Source: Roseovarius sp.
GTDB taxonomy: Bacteria > Pseudomonadota > Alphaproteobacteria > Rhodobacterales > Rhodobacteraceae
Direction: 5' to 3'
Length of the DNA stretch: 64,000 nt
NCBI RefSeq assembly: GCF_030373445.1
Contig: NZ_JAUCYU010000006.1
Span: forward strand, 1-64,000
The position numbers were made by a program, and so were the translations under genes. Position 1 is the stretch's first letter. Each line of letters opens with the position of its first letter. This document shows positions 25,036-33,562 of this stretch, one piece after another. Below the pieces are notes generated by a model. The model did no database searches, was not told the DNA's origin, and saw nothing but the letters and a program-made list of their open reading frames with translations.

Positions 25036-25848
25036 ATGGGGTTCGTTCGGACGCCGGAAGAGATGGAAATCATCAAGAGTCTCGCTTTACGCCCACTACA
25101 CCTCATCTACTACGACCGCCTCACCGCGGTGTTCGAGACCGACCCGGATTTCGTGAGACACGTGCTTCCACCGTGTTTCGAGCCGGCCCCGCAGGCAACA
25201 GCCTGCGCCACGGTGTCCTCGTGGAAGGTCCCGCGCGAGAAGTTCATGGTTGCGACCCTCAATGTACGTGCCGTCTTCGAGGGCGAAGAGGGATGGTACG
25301 ACATCATCCACCTGATCAGCACGGACATGGCGTCGTACTTCGGGCGCGACATGTATGGAGAGTGCAAGAAGGTCGGCACGATGGACATTCGGGCGGACGG
25401 GCAGAAGGTCTTTGCCACGGGCGACCGTTTCGGCCATCGGCTGATCGAGATCGACGCGGAATTCGGCGAAGACCTTGGCCCGGAAGAAATCGAGGGCAAG
25501 TGTTTTGGTCTGAAGGGGCATATTGCAACCGACCGTTATTCTCTCGATGCCGACCCTGAGGTGCATGTGATCAGGCTGACCGAGAAACGGGCAAGCTATC
25601 GCAAGGGCCAGGGGACCGTGAAGCTTCCCGGCTCCGAAATCGATCCCACTCACACGGTGCCGGTCGGCAACATGATCGAAATGGGTCGTGCCAGCGGCAC
25701 CTACTACATGGCGCCGGAGCGGAGCGTCACGATCGAAGGGCAGCGCGACGTCTACGCGCCCTATGTTTTTGGCCGGTTCTACGACTTCGCATTGCCGGCA
25801 AAGGATCAGGTCAGCACGATCCTCAAAGAATACGAGCTGGATGCCTGA
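25036..25848 (+). CDS. Acetoacetate decarboxylase (ADC) family protein
   Basis: The 270-residue protein has the ADC fold landmarks RDMYGECKKVGTMDI, where the Lys111-Lys112 pair matches the Schiff-base lysine and its activating neighbour in acetoacetate decarboxylase. Family members form Schiff bases with keto acids and do decarboxylation, aldol or dehydration chemistry. The ATG at 25036 is preceded by GGAG at 25026-25029. The gene is followed after 49 bases by an amino-acid-type importer, so its substrate may be a keto acid or amino-acid-derived compound taken up by that system. True acetoacetate decarboxylation is possible but unproven. Confidence 0.82.
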   Translation: MGFVRTPEEMEIIKSLALRPLHLIYYDRLTAVFETDPDFVRHVLPPCFEPAPQATACATVSSWKVPREKFMVATLNVRAVFEGEEGWYDIIHLISTDMASYFGRDMYGECKKVGTMDIRADGQKVFATGDRFGHRLIEIDAEFGEDLGPEEIEGKCFGLKGHIATDRYSLDADPEVHVIRLTEKRASYRKGQGTVKLPGSEIDPTHTVPVGNMIEMGRASGTYYMAPERSVTIEGQRDVYAPYVFGRFYDFALPAKDQVSTILKEYELDA

Positions 25849-25897
25849 AACCGCTACGGCGGCAAAACCAAGACTGAAGTCCAACGGAGAACTAACA

Positions 25898-26782
25898 ATG
25901 ACACAAGATGCTACTATCTGGCGCCCCGGCGCGATGCCTTCGCAGATCGCAGGTGCAACCATGGCCCTGATGGCGGGGCTGGGCACCGGCCCAGCGTCGG
26001 CACAGGAGGCGCTCGAGGTCGCCGTCGATCCCGCGCTGCACGAGCGGGTGCCGGAAGAATACCTGGACGGGTTCACCGGCGTCTACGACCCGCAATATCC
26101 CCCGGGCTACTTCATCGACGAAAACGGCGAAATGGTTGGCTACGCCATTGATTTTCACAAGGCCATCGCCGCCAAACTGGGCATCCCTTACAAGGCCGAG
26201 GCGGCCAAGTTCGCGGCGATCATCACCGGGATCATGGGCGGGCGCTATGACTCCAGCTATTTCCAGGACACACCGGAACGGCGCGAGATGATGGACATGG
26301 TCGCCCTCCTGCGCAGCGGGTCCTCGATCATGGTGCAGGCCGGCAATCCCACGGAGGTGGACCTGAACGAACTGTGCGGCCATACGATCGGCGTCGTGAC
26401 CGGTGGCAAGCAGGCGCTTGACCTGCTTCCGGCTCTTCAGGCCGATTGTGAGAGCGCAGGTGAAGAGGACATCGATGCCCTGAACTTCGCGGGCCTTTCG
26501 GAAGTCAGCCTTGCGGTCAAGACCGGCCGGGTCGAGGGGTGGCTGGGCGATGCCCCGAACGCCGCCTACCTGGTGCGCCAGCAGCCCGAGATCTTTGCCG
26601 TGGCCCCAACTGCCGACCTGACGGGCTGGTCTGCCTTCGCGTTCCGCAAGGGTGATCCGCTCGCGCAGCTGGTGAAGGAAGCAACCGAGCAGCTGATCGC
26701 GGACGGAACCTACGAAGAGATCATCGAAGGCTGGCACATGAAGGAGCTCGCGTTGGACACGCCGCTTCTGAATGGCGAATAG
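25898..26782 (+). CDS. Amino-acid-type ABC importer, family 3 solute-binding protein
   Basis: The 294-residue protein has a signal-like N-terminus (about residues 1-29, ending GPASAQ-EA) and a family 3 binding domain with GYFIDENGEMVGYAIDFHKA and the late VEGWLGDAPNAAYLV. It would bind an amino acid, opine or similar charged ligand in the periplasm and pass it to the single permease encoded next. The ATG at 25898 follows an ACGGAGAA ribosome site. The signal peptide is less hydrophobic at its start than usual because of the MTQDATIWRPGAMP leader. Ligand unknown. Confidence 0.87.
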   Translation: MTQDATIWRPGAMPSQIAGATMALMAGLGTGPASAQEALEVAVDPALHERVPEEYLDGFTGVYDPQYPPGYFIDENGEMVGYAIDFHKAIAAKLGIPYKAEAAKFAAIITGIMGGRYDSSYFQDTPERREMMDMVALLRSGSSIMVQAGNPTEVDLNELCGHTIGVVTGGKQALDLLPALQADCESAGEEDIDALNFAGLSEVSLAVKTGRVEGWLGDAPNAAYLVRQQPEIFAVAPTADLTGWSAFAFRKGDPLAQLVKEATEQLIADGTYEEIIEGWHMKELALDTPLLNGE

Positions 26783-26785
26783 ACA

Positions 26786-27676
26786 ATGATTTCTTCTGAA
26801 CACGAAATTGCCCGATCGCGGAACTCCGCGGTCGGGCACGACGAAGGCTCGGGTCTGCGCGTGGTGCGCCGCCGCGCATACGGCCGGTGGTTTGCGGATG
26901 CGGTTCTGGTTCTGATCGTTCTGGGGCTGATATGGACCAGTGCCACCAACCCGAATTTCCAGTGGGACGTGGTATTTCAATACCTGACTCATCAAATGAT
27001 CCTCGGCGGGCTCGTCACAACGCTGCAGCTGACGGTCCTGACGATGGTCATCGCATCCGTCATCGGCGTCGTGCTGGCCCTGATGATCATTTCGGACGAC
27101 CCTTGGCTCAGGGGCGTGGCGGAGGCCTATAAATGGCTGTTTCGCGGCACGCCCCTTCTGGTCCAGCTCATCTTCTGGTTCAACATCTCGGCGCTCTATC
27201 CCAAGATCAGCCTTTCGATCGCCGGCGTCGGTGAACTGTTCAGTTTTTCGGGCAATTCGATCACGCCGTTCATGGCCGCGCTTCTCGGGCTCAGCCTGCA
27301 TGAAAGCGCGTATATGGCGGAAATCGTGAGAGGCGGCGTCATGGCCGTGGGGCATGGGCAAGGCGAAGCGGCCAAGGCAATGGGCATGAAGCCCATGCAG
27401 ACATTCGGGCGGATCGTGCTGCCACAGGCGCTGAGGGTCATCGTGCCGGCGACCGGCAACCAGGTGATCCTGATGCTGAAAACGACCTCCCTCGTCAGCG
27501 TGATCGCGCTCCCGGAACTGCTCTATTCGGCACAGGCCATTTATTCCCGCACATTCGAAATCATTCCCCTGCTGATCGTTGCCAGCTGCTGGTACCTGGC
27601 GGTCTGTTCGATCCTGGGGGTTGGGCAATACTACCTCGAACGGCGTCTCGGACGCGGCCACAAGAGCAAGCGGTGA
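26786..27676 (+). CDS. Amino-acid-type ABC importer permease
   Basis: The 296-residue protein has a long, charged N-terminal extension (about 35 residues) and then a polar-amino-acid-type permease domain, with the EAA loop [26 protein letters not shown] that contacts the ATPase. Only one permease gene is present, so the transporter probably uses a homodimer. It begins 3 bases after the binding-protein stop and overlaps the ATPase gene by 4 bases. Confidence 0.9.
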   Translation: MISSEHEIARSRNSAVGHDEGSGLRVVRRRAYGRWFADAVLVLIVLGLIWTSATNPNFQWDVVFQYLTHQMILGGLVTTLQLTVLTMVIASVIGVVLALMIISDDPWLRGVAEAYKWLFRGTPLLVQLIFWFNISALYPKISLSIAGVGELFSFSGNSITPFMAALLGLSLHESAYMAEIVRGGVMAVGHGQGEAAKAMGMKPMQTFGRIVLPQALRVIVPATGNQVILMLKTTSLVSVIALPELLYSAQAIYSRTFEIIPLLIVASCWYLAVCSILGVGQYYLERRLGRGHKSKR

Positions 27677-28485
27677 GAGACATGCAGTCCGGAAATGACA
27701 TGACGAACCAGACCGTCATCGCAACGCACCCGATGGTCGAGGCAAGGAACATCCAGAAATCCTTTGGTACGGTCGAGGTTCTGAAGGGCATCGACATGGT
27801 CGTGGACAGGGGCGAAGTGGTTTGCCTCATCGGGCCTTCCGGGTCCGGGAAATCCACCTTCCTGCGATGCATCAACCACTTGGAGACGATTAACGCAGGC
27901 ATGATGTCGGTCGACGGAGAACCCGTCGGCTACGAGAAACGCGGCAACCTGCTCTACGAACTTCGCGAAAGCCAGGCGGCCGCACGCCGGGCGCAGATCG
28001 GAATGGTGTTTCAGCATTTCAATCTCTTCGAGCACAAGACGGCGCTGAAGAATGTCATGGAGGGCCCGGTCGTCGTTCGCCGGATGCGCCGGTCCAGGGC
28101 CAAGGAACTGGCGATGGCGCAGCTTGAAAAGGTGGGGCTCGCTCACAAGGCGGATGCCTATCCCAGTGAACTCTCCGGCGGACAGCAGCAAAGGGTCGCC
28201 ATCGCGCGCGCCCTTGCGATGGAGCCAAAGCTGTTGCTGTTCGACGAGCCGACCTCGGCGCTGGATCCGGAGCTTGTCGGCGAGGTTCTGGAAACGATGC
28301 GGGCCCTCGCGCGCGAGGGAATGACCATGGTGGTCGTCACGCATGAAATGAGTTTCGCGCGAGACGTGGCGGACCGGGTCGTGTTCATGGATGGCGGCGT
28401 CGTGGTTGAAAGCGGACCGTCGCGCGACGTGATCGGGAACCCGCAGAACGCCAGGACACGCGAGTTTCTCGGCAACGTTCTCTAG
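27673..28485 (+). CDS. Amino-acid-type ABC importer ATPase
   Basis: The ATPase has Walker A GPSGSGKS, signature [15 protein letters not shown], Walker [15 protein letters not shown] and the THEM switch, closest in style to GlnQ/HisP. The first possible start is GTG at 27673, overlapping the permease stop (GTGA). ATGs at 27682 and 27700 are alternatives that would shorten it by 3 or 9 residues. It powers uptake by the preceding permease and is the last gene of its unit. Confidence 0.9.
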   Translation: MRDMQSGNDMTNQTVIATHPMVEARNIQKSFGTVEVLKGIDMVVDRGEVVCLIGPSGSGKSTFLRCINHLETINAGMMSVDGEPVGYEKRGNLLYELRESQAAARRAQIGMVFQHFNLFEHKTALKNVMEGPVVVRRMRRSRAKELAMAQLEKVGLAHKADAYPSELSGGQQQRVAIARALAMEPKLLLFDEPTSALDPELVGEVLETMRALAREGMTMVVVTHEMSFARDVADRVVFMDGGVVVESGPSRDVIGNPQNARTREFLGNVL

Positions 28486-28529
28486 GGCTGCCCACTGGGT
28501 GAAGACAACAGGCCGGTGACCCGGTCAGC

Positions 28530-28582
28530 GCCTCTCCGGCTGCGGCACGCCAGCGGGCGCAGTCAGCGAGACCTCGAGAGGC
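28530..28582. repeat. Long inverted repeat between convergent genes
   Basis: GCCTCTC (28530-28536) is mirrored by GAGAGGC (28576-28582), with an inner CTGCG/CGCAG pair. It lies between the convergent importer ATPase and SDR genes and has no T-run on either side. It may help end transcription, but this is weak. Confidence 0.3.
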
Positions 28583-28637
28583 CCGGGCAAGAACAGCTTA
28601 CGCCGCGGATGATCAAGCGGCCCAGGGCCCGGCCATG

Positions 28638-29378
28638 TCAGTCGTATTTTCTTTTTGGGAACGGCATTCCCGCGCTGTGGGCGGTGAGGCCGCCGTCGAC
28701 GGGGATGACCGCGCCGGAGACGTAGCTGCTCTGGGGCGACATGAGGAAGGCGATCAGGTCGCCGACTTCCTCGGGGCGGGCCATGCGCTGCTGCGGCAGC
28801 TGGACCTGGCTGTCCTCCTTGAACTTCTCGCGCACGCCGGCCATCATCTCGGTGTCGACCGGGCCGGGGCAGACGCAGTTCACCGTGATCCCGAAGCGCG
28901 AGTAATCCACCGCCCAGGACCGGGTCAGCGCCACGATCGCCCCCTTCGAGGCCGTGTAGGCATCGGCCAGCGGCATCGCCACCAGCGCCGCGACGCTGCC
29001 CATGGTGACGATGGCGCCCGCCTCCCGCATCCGCGGGCGGAAGGCCCGCACGGTCAGCAGCGTCCCCGTCAGGTTCACGTCCAGCGTCTTGCGCCAGGCC
29101 TCGAGGTCGATCTGCTCCGGGCGGCTGTCCCGGGGGCGCAGGTTGATCCCCGCCCCGCAAAGCAGCGCGTCCACCGGGCCGATCGCCTCGGCCAGCTCCG
29201 CAAGGCGTGCCGCGTCGGTCACGTCGCAGACATGGCTGGTCACGGCCCCGGACGGGTTCGGTTTCAGGTCGAGCGAGTGCACGGTATAGCCCTGCGCGGC
29301 GAGGAGGGCGGCCGTCGTGCCGCCGATCCCCTGCGCCCCGCCGGTCACCACCGCGATACGGGTGTCGGTTCCGGACAT
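28638..29378 (-). CDS. Short-chain dehydrogenase/reductase (SDR)
   Basis: The 246-residue classical SDR has TGGAQGIG at 12-19, Ser128, and Tyr141-x-x-x-Lys145 (YTASKG). FabG-like enzymes of this type often oxidise a 3-hydroxyacyl-CoA or a ring alcohol. It is the last of nine genes in the ligase-importer-thiolase operon, 3 bases after the DUF35 gene. In this setting a step just before thiolytic or retro-aldol cleavage is plausible. Confidence 0.9.
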   Translation of the reverse strand: MSGTDTRIAVVTGGAQGIGGTTAALLAAQGYTVHSLDLKPNPSGAVTSHVCDVTDAARLAELAEAIGPVDALLCGAGINLRPRDSRPEQIDLEAWRKTLDVNLTGTLLTVRAFRPRMREAGAIVTMGSVAALVAMPLADAYTASKGAIVALTRSWAVDYSRFGITVNCVCPGPVDTEMMAGVREKFKEDSQVQLPQQRMARPEEVGDLIAFLMSPQSSYVSGAVIPVDGGLTAHSAGMPFPKRKYD

Positions 29379-29381
29379 GGC

Positions 29382-29798
29382 CTACCCCCTCTCCAGGCGG
29401 AAGACCGGCAGGACGGTCTGGCCGTCCTCGACCGTCTCGAAGTCCACCCGGACCCGGTCGCCGATCCGCGCGCTCTCGCGGTCGTCCCCCACGATATTGC
29501 TCATCAGCTGGACCCCCTCGTCCAGCCGGATCACCGCCACCACGTAGGGCAGCCTGTCGCCGAAGCCCGAAGGCGGGCCCGCGACCTGCACCGTCATCGT
29601 GTAGATCTCGCCCCTGCCCTCGGAGGGCCGGAACTCGAGGGTGTCGTTCAGGCAATGCGGGCAGAAGCGCCGCGGATACATGATCGGCCTGTCGCAATCC
29701 GTGCAGTGCTGGATCACGAAACGCTTGTCCCTGGCCGCGTCCCAGTAGGGCGCGGACCAGGCCGTGGCGTGCGGAAGGGGGCGTTGTGTCTCGGTCAT
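29382..29798 (-). CDS. Zn-ribbon OB-fold (DUF35) protein, thiolase partner
   Basis: The 138-residue protein has a rubredoxin-like zinc ribbon with Cys32, Cys35, Cys46 and Cys49 (HCTDC and FCPHC), then an OB-fold (GRGEIYTMTVQVAGPP, VAVIRLDEGVQLMSNIVGDD). DUF35 proteins form complexes with thiolase-like partners, for instance in archaeal mevalonate synthesis and in steroid side-chain aldolases, where they complete or position the active site. It overlaps the thiolase gene by 4 bases, so the two are surely co-expressed. Confidence 0.92.
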   Translation of the reverse strand: MTETQRPLPHATAWSAPYWDAARDKRFVIQHCTDCDRPIMYPRRFCPHCLNDTLEFRPSEGRGEIYTMTVQVAGPPSGFGDRLPYVVAVIRLDEGVQLMSNIVGDDRESARIGDRVRVDFETVEDGQTVLPVFRLERG

Positions 29799-30973
29799 GC
29801 TGCTTCCCTCGAAAGAATGGTGACATGGGAATCCATCCAGGTGCCCCCGGAGGCGGTTTCAACGGCGTTGACGAGGTTCGGCACCTGCCGCTCCCCGGCC
29901 TTGCCCATCAGCTGGCGGAAGCTTTCCACCAGCACGGCCACGCCGCCCCCGACGGCCGTGTGCCCCATCGAGAGCATCCCGCCATTGGTCGTCATCGGCA
30001 GCGACCCGCCCGGGTCGGTCTCGCCCGCGGCGACGAAGGCCCCGGCCCGTTCGCCCCGGCACAGGTCCAGCCCGTCGAGCGAGATCAGCGGCCAGACCGG
30101 GTAGGCATCGTAGATCGAGGCCAGCTGGATGTCCTTCGGCCCCAGACCGCTTTCGGCATAGGCCTGCCGGCCCGCCTCGACGAAGCCCAGCTTCGCAAGG
30201 TCGGTGTCCTGGCTGAGCGTGTAATGCGTCACCAGCGAGCCATGGCCCCGCACGTAGACCGGGCTGTCGGTGATCGACGCGGCATCCTCGGCCGCCGCAA
30301 CCACGAAGGCGCTCGCCCCGTCGGCCAGCATGTTGCAATGGCGCGAGCGCAGCGGCGTCGCGATCATCTTGGAGCTCAGCACCTCCTCGATCGTCAGCGG
30401 CGTGCGATACATCGCGTGCGGGTTCAGCTCCGCCCATTTGCGCAAGGACACGCAGACCGCCGCCATCTCCTCCTCGGTGGTCCCGGTCTCGTGCATGTAG
30501 CGCGCCGCGGCCAGCGCCCCGACCGCGTTCATGTTATGGCCATAGGGCGCCTCCCATTCCTCGGAGACACCGGTCGTCGCGAAAAGATCGATCCCGCGCT
30601 GCTTGGGCAGCGAGCCCACCGCGTCCGAATGCACCACCAGCACCCGCTTCGCCTGGCTCGAGGCGATCAGCGCATCGGCCACCGTCAGCACCGACGAGGA
30701 CGTCGCTCCGCCCGCCATGACCTGGCAATTCATCTTCACACTGCGCAACATCCCCAGCTCCTCGCACAGCCGCGAGAACACCAGGTCAACCTGCCAGTGC
30801 GAGTTCGCAAGCGCCCCGACCGGCAGGATCACGTCGATATCCCGCGGGCTCAGACCCGCGTCCAAGATCGCCTCGCGGCACACGATCATCGCCGCTTCCA
30901 GCTCCGAGCGATCCGGGAACTTGCCCGAAGGCACCTCCCCGATCCCCACAACCGCTGACTTGACCTGCTTCAT
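29795..30973 (-). CDS. Thiolase-family protein (acetyl-CoA acetyltransferase/SCP-x type)
   Basis: The 392-residue thiolase-superfamily protein has Cys83 in MNCQVMAGGA at the nucleophile position and a C-terminal SMGHTAVGGG with the catalytic His. It belongs to the lipid-transfer-type thiolases that act with DUF35 partners. These can do thiolysis, acyl condensation or retro-aldol cleavage of CoA esters. The second C-terminal Cys typical of biosynthetic thiolases is not seen, which makes retro-aldol or unusual thiolysis worth considering. It begins 25 bases after the importer ATPase gene. Confidence 0.88.
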   Translation of the reverse strand: MKQVKSAVVGIGEVPSGKFPDRSELEAAMIVCREAILDAGLSPRDIDVILPVGALANSHWQVDLVFSRLCEELGMLRSVKMNCQVMAGGATSSSVLTVADALIASSQAKRVLVVHSDAVGSLPKQRGIDLFATTGVSEEWEAPYGHNMNAVGALAAARYMHETGTTEEEMAAVCVSLRKWAELNPHAMYRTPLTIEEVLSSKMIATPLRSRHCNMLADGASAFVVAAAEDAASITDSPVYVRGHGSLVTHYTLSQDTDLAKLGFVEAGRQAYAESGLGPKDIQLASIYDAYPVWPLISLDGLDLCRGERAGAFVAAGETDPGGSLPMTTNGGMLSMGHTAVGGGVAVLVESFRQLMGKAGERQVPNLVNAVETASGGTWMDSHVTILSREAA

Positions 30974-30998
30974 GACTCTCTCCTTTCCAAAGCGGACC

Positions 30999-32492
30999 TC
31001 AGTGAACCGCCGCGTACATGATGGTTTTTTCTTCCGCCGTACCCGCCGCGAACTCCTCGACGATCCGCCCTTTGCGGCAGACGAGAATGCGGTCGGAAAT
31101 CGACAGGATCTCGGGCAAGTAGGACGAGATCACGACGACCGTGATCCCGGAGCGCGACAACTCGCGGATCAGCCTGTGGATCTCCGCGATGGCCCCCACG
31201 TCCACGCCGCGGGTCGGCTCGTCGAAGAAGACGACCCGCGGCTTCTGGACCAGCGACTTGGCGATCACGACCTTCTGCTGGTTGCCGCCCGACAACTCGA
31301 TGACACGCGCCTCGTTCGACAAGGCGGCGACATTGAACTTTCCCGTCCAGTACTTGGCGACTTCGGCGATATCCGATCTGCGCACCACCTGGCTCTTGTT
31401 GAACCCCGCCGCGAGAAAGCCCATGCCGATATTCTCCGCAATGGACATGTCGTCGAAGAAGCCTTCCGCCTTGCGGTCCTCGGTGACATAGACGATGCCG
31501 TCCCGCATCGCGGTGCGCGGCACGCGGTACCGCACCGGCTTGTCTTCCAGCCAGACCTCGCCGCCGTGGAACATGTTGCGTTTCAATACGCCCGAGATGA
31601 CTTTGGCCGTCTCCGTCCGCCCCGAGCCGATAAGCCCGAAGATACCTGTCACCTGGCCGGAATAGAGGCTGAAGGAGGTGTTGCGCACCGCCTTGCCCAT
31701 GGACAGGTTCTGAACGCTGAGAACACGCTTGCCCGGCGGTTTCGCGTCAGCCGGTGCGGTTTCGCCCTCGATCCCGCTTTCCCGGCCAACCATGCCGGCG
31801 ATGATGCGGGCCCGATCGAAGTCTTTCGCGTCGCCGGTTTCGACAAGCTTGCCGTCCCGCAGGATGGTGATGCGGTCCGAGATCTCCAGCGCCTCTTCCA
31901 GCGCGTGGCTGATGAAGATGATCGACACCCGGTCCTGCTTTAGACGGCGGATCAGGTTGAAGAAGTGGTGTTTCTCCTCGGGGGTCAGCGAAGCGGTGGG
32001 CTCGTCGAAGACGATGACGCGCGCATTCTTGCGCACGGCCCGTGCGATTTCGACCATCTGACGCTGCGCCACCCCGAGGGTCGAAACGCTGGCCCACGGG
32101 TCCACGTTGAAGTTGAGCGATTGCAGGAATTGCTGCGCCGCGATGTAAAGGGGGCGCAAACGGTTGAAGAGCTTCTCATCGCCCATGAAAAGGTTCTGCG
32201 CCACGCTCATGGACGGGACCAGGGAGTTCTCCTGGTAGACCATGTTGATGCCCGCGCGCATCGCATCGGCCGGAGTTTCGAACGTCACGGGCCGGCCATC
32301 CAGTTCGATGACGCCCGATGTCGGTGTCGCCACGCCTGACAGCATCTTGGTCAGGGTGGATTTGCCGGCGCCATTCTCGCCCAGAAGGGAATGGATCTCC
32401 CCCTCGCCGAGTTGGAAATCGACGCCGTCGATGGCGGCCACCGGCCCGTAGCGTTTGACCATGCCCGTCATGCGGATCATCGGAGAGGTCAT
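30999..32492 (-). CDS. Ribose-type (RbsA-like) sugar ABC importer ATPase
   Basis: The 497-residue protein has two ATPase domains. The first has Walker A GENGAGKS and Walker B VIVFDEPTASLTPEE; the second has a degenerate P-loop (GLIGSGRTE) but a good LSGGNQQKVVIAKSL signature and VVFFDEPTRGVDVGA. This is the RbsA/MglA arrangement for carbohydrate and related importers. It overlaps the upstream propeller gene by 4 bases and energises the two RbsC-type permeases of this operon. Confidence 0.93.
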   Translation of the reverse strand: MTSPMIRMTGMVKRYGPVAAIDGVDFQLGEGEIHSLLGENGAGKSTLTKMLSGVATPTSGVIELDGRPVTFETPADAMRAGINMVYQENSLVPSMSVAQNLFMGDEKLFNRLRPLYIAAQQFLQSLNFNVDPWASVSTLGVAQRQMVEIARAVRKNARVIVFDEPTASLTPEEKHHFFNLIRRLKQDRVSIIFISHALEEALEISDRITILRDGKLVETGDAKDFDRARIIAGMVGRESGIEGETAPADAKPPGKRVLSVQNLSMGKAVRNTSFSLYSGQVTGIFGLIGSGRTETAKVISGVLKRNMFHGGEVWLEDKPVRYRVPRTAMRDGIVYVTEDRKAEGFFDDMSIAENIGMGFLAAGFNKSQVVRRSDIAEVAKYWTGKFNVAALSNEARVIELSGGNQQKVVIAKSLVQKPRVVFFDEPTRGVDVGAIAEIHRLIRELSRSGITVVVISSYLPEILSISDRILVCRKGRIVEEFAAGTAEEKTIMYAAVH

Positions 32493-33562
32493 GCCCGGCC
32501 TCCTTCTTGTGGCAAGAGAAGCAACCGGTTGTTGCCCTGGCTGGCCACGACCAGGTCACCACGCCAGAGCGCACAGGAGGTCGTGCCATGGTTCTTCCCG
32601 TCCGCCCGGCTGTGATGGCTTCGGGTCGGCACGAAATCTTCGGAAAGATGCATGACCAGTCCAATGGACCGGCTCGGCGCCCAGGGCTTCATGATGCCAA
32701 GCTGCTTGAGCGCGCCACCCTGCAAGGGCTCCAGAAAGGTTTCCGGTGCTTTCAGGCTGGGCGCGATCCAGTGGTCGCGATCCGTTGTCGCGATCATTTC
32801 CTCCACGAAATCACGTTCGCGAAGGATGAACTCGATAAGCTGGTTGCGCGGTGCCATGATACAGAGGTGATAGCCACCCGCGCGATCCGGACAGAGCCCT
32901 GCCGGGTACCCGGGCAGGTTGGACAGGACCGGCGTGATGGCTCCGTTCCGCGACGCGCGCACAAGGCGCCCGCGTGAGGCTTCCGTCACCAGCAGGTCAT
33001 CACCCGGTGCGATCATGCCCGCCGGCCATGCCAGCCCCCCGACAAACTGTGACGCGGGGGCGCCCCGCTCCAATCGCCACACCGAGCCGGTCTGCCGCCG
33101 CTCGAGCAGATCCTTGGACCAGTCGCCCGCGCCGTTCTCGAGAGAGCCGACCGCCAGATAAACCTCACCGTCCGGCCCGGCACCGATGGCCGTCACGCAG
33201 CGGCGGGCGGCGGCGGGAAGCGCGTCGAGGCTGTAGCCTTCGGGAAGATCGCAACTGCCATCGGCGCAGGCCGCGAAAATCTCCGGCCCCGGGCGCACGG
33301 CCAGCGCCGTGATCTCCGAGGGAAGCTGACGCATTGCCTCACACGTGCCGTCAGGACCGACGCGCATCACGTCCCGGCCACTGGCGAACCACAGCGCGCC
33401 GTCGACGTCGCTCAGATGGCCCGGGGCCTGCGCCGTGACAAGGACGGAGGCCTCCTCGAGATCGTTGTTCGGGCGCAGGGCGCCGTCCATCGGCGGAACG
33501 GTGATCGCGTATTCGCCACCGCCGCGGATACGGTCCCGGACACCTTTCAGAAAGCCGATCAT
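32489..33562 (-). CDS. SMP-30/strictosidine-synthase-like beta-propeller protein
   Basis: From the ATG at 33560-33562, which overlaps the stop of the permease-propeller gene, this is a 357-residue propeller of repeated strands such as VDGALWFASGRDVMRVGPDG, GLAWPAGMIAPGDDLLVTEA and NLPGYPAGLCPDRAGGYHL. It resembles the C-terminal half of the neighbouring fused permease, with the same NLPGYP/DLPGYP turn. Family members include lactonases that use a bound divalent cation. No signal peptide is visible, so it is cytoplasmic, where it might open a lactone of the imported ligand. Reaction unproven. Confidence 0.78.
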   Translation of the reverse strand: MIGFLKGVRDRIRGGGEYAITVPPMDGALRPNNDLEEASVLVTAQAPGHLSDVDGALWFASGRDVMRVGPDGTCEAMRQLPSEITALAVRPGPEIFAACADGSCDLPEGYSLDALPAAARRCVTAIGAGPDGEVYLAVGSLENGAGDWSKDLLERRQTGSVWRLERGAPASQFVGGLAWPAGMIAPGDDLLVTEASRGRLVRASRNGAITPVLSNLPGYPAGLCPDRAGGYHLCIMAPRNQLIEFILRERDFVEEMIATTDRDHWIAPSLKAPETFLEPLQGGALKQLGIMKPWAPSRSIGLVMHLSEDFVPTRSHHSRADGKNHGTTSCALWRGDLVVASQGNNRLLLLPQEGGRA

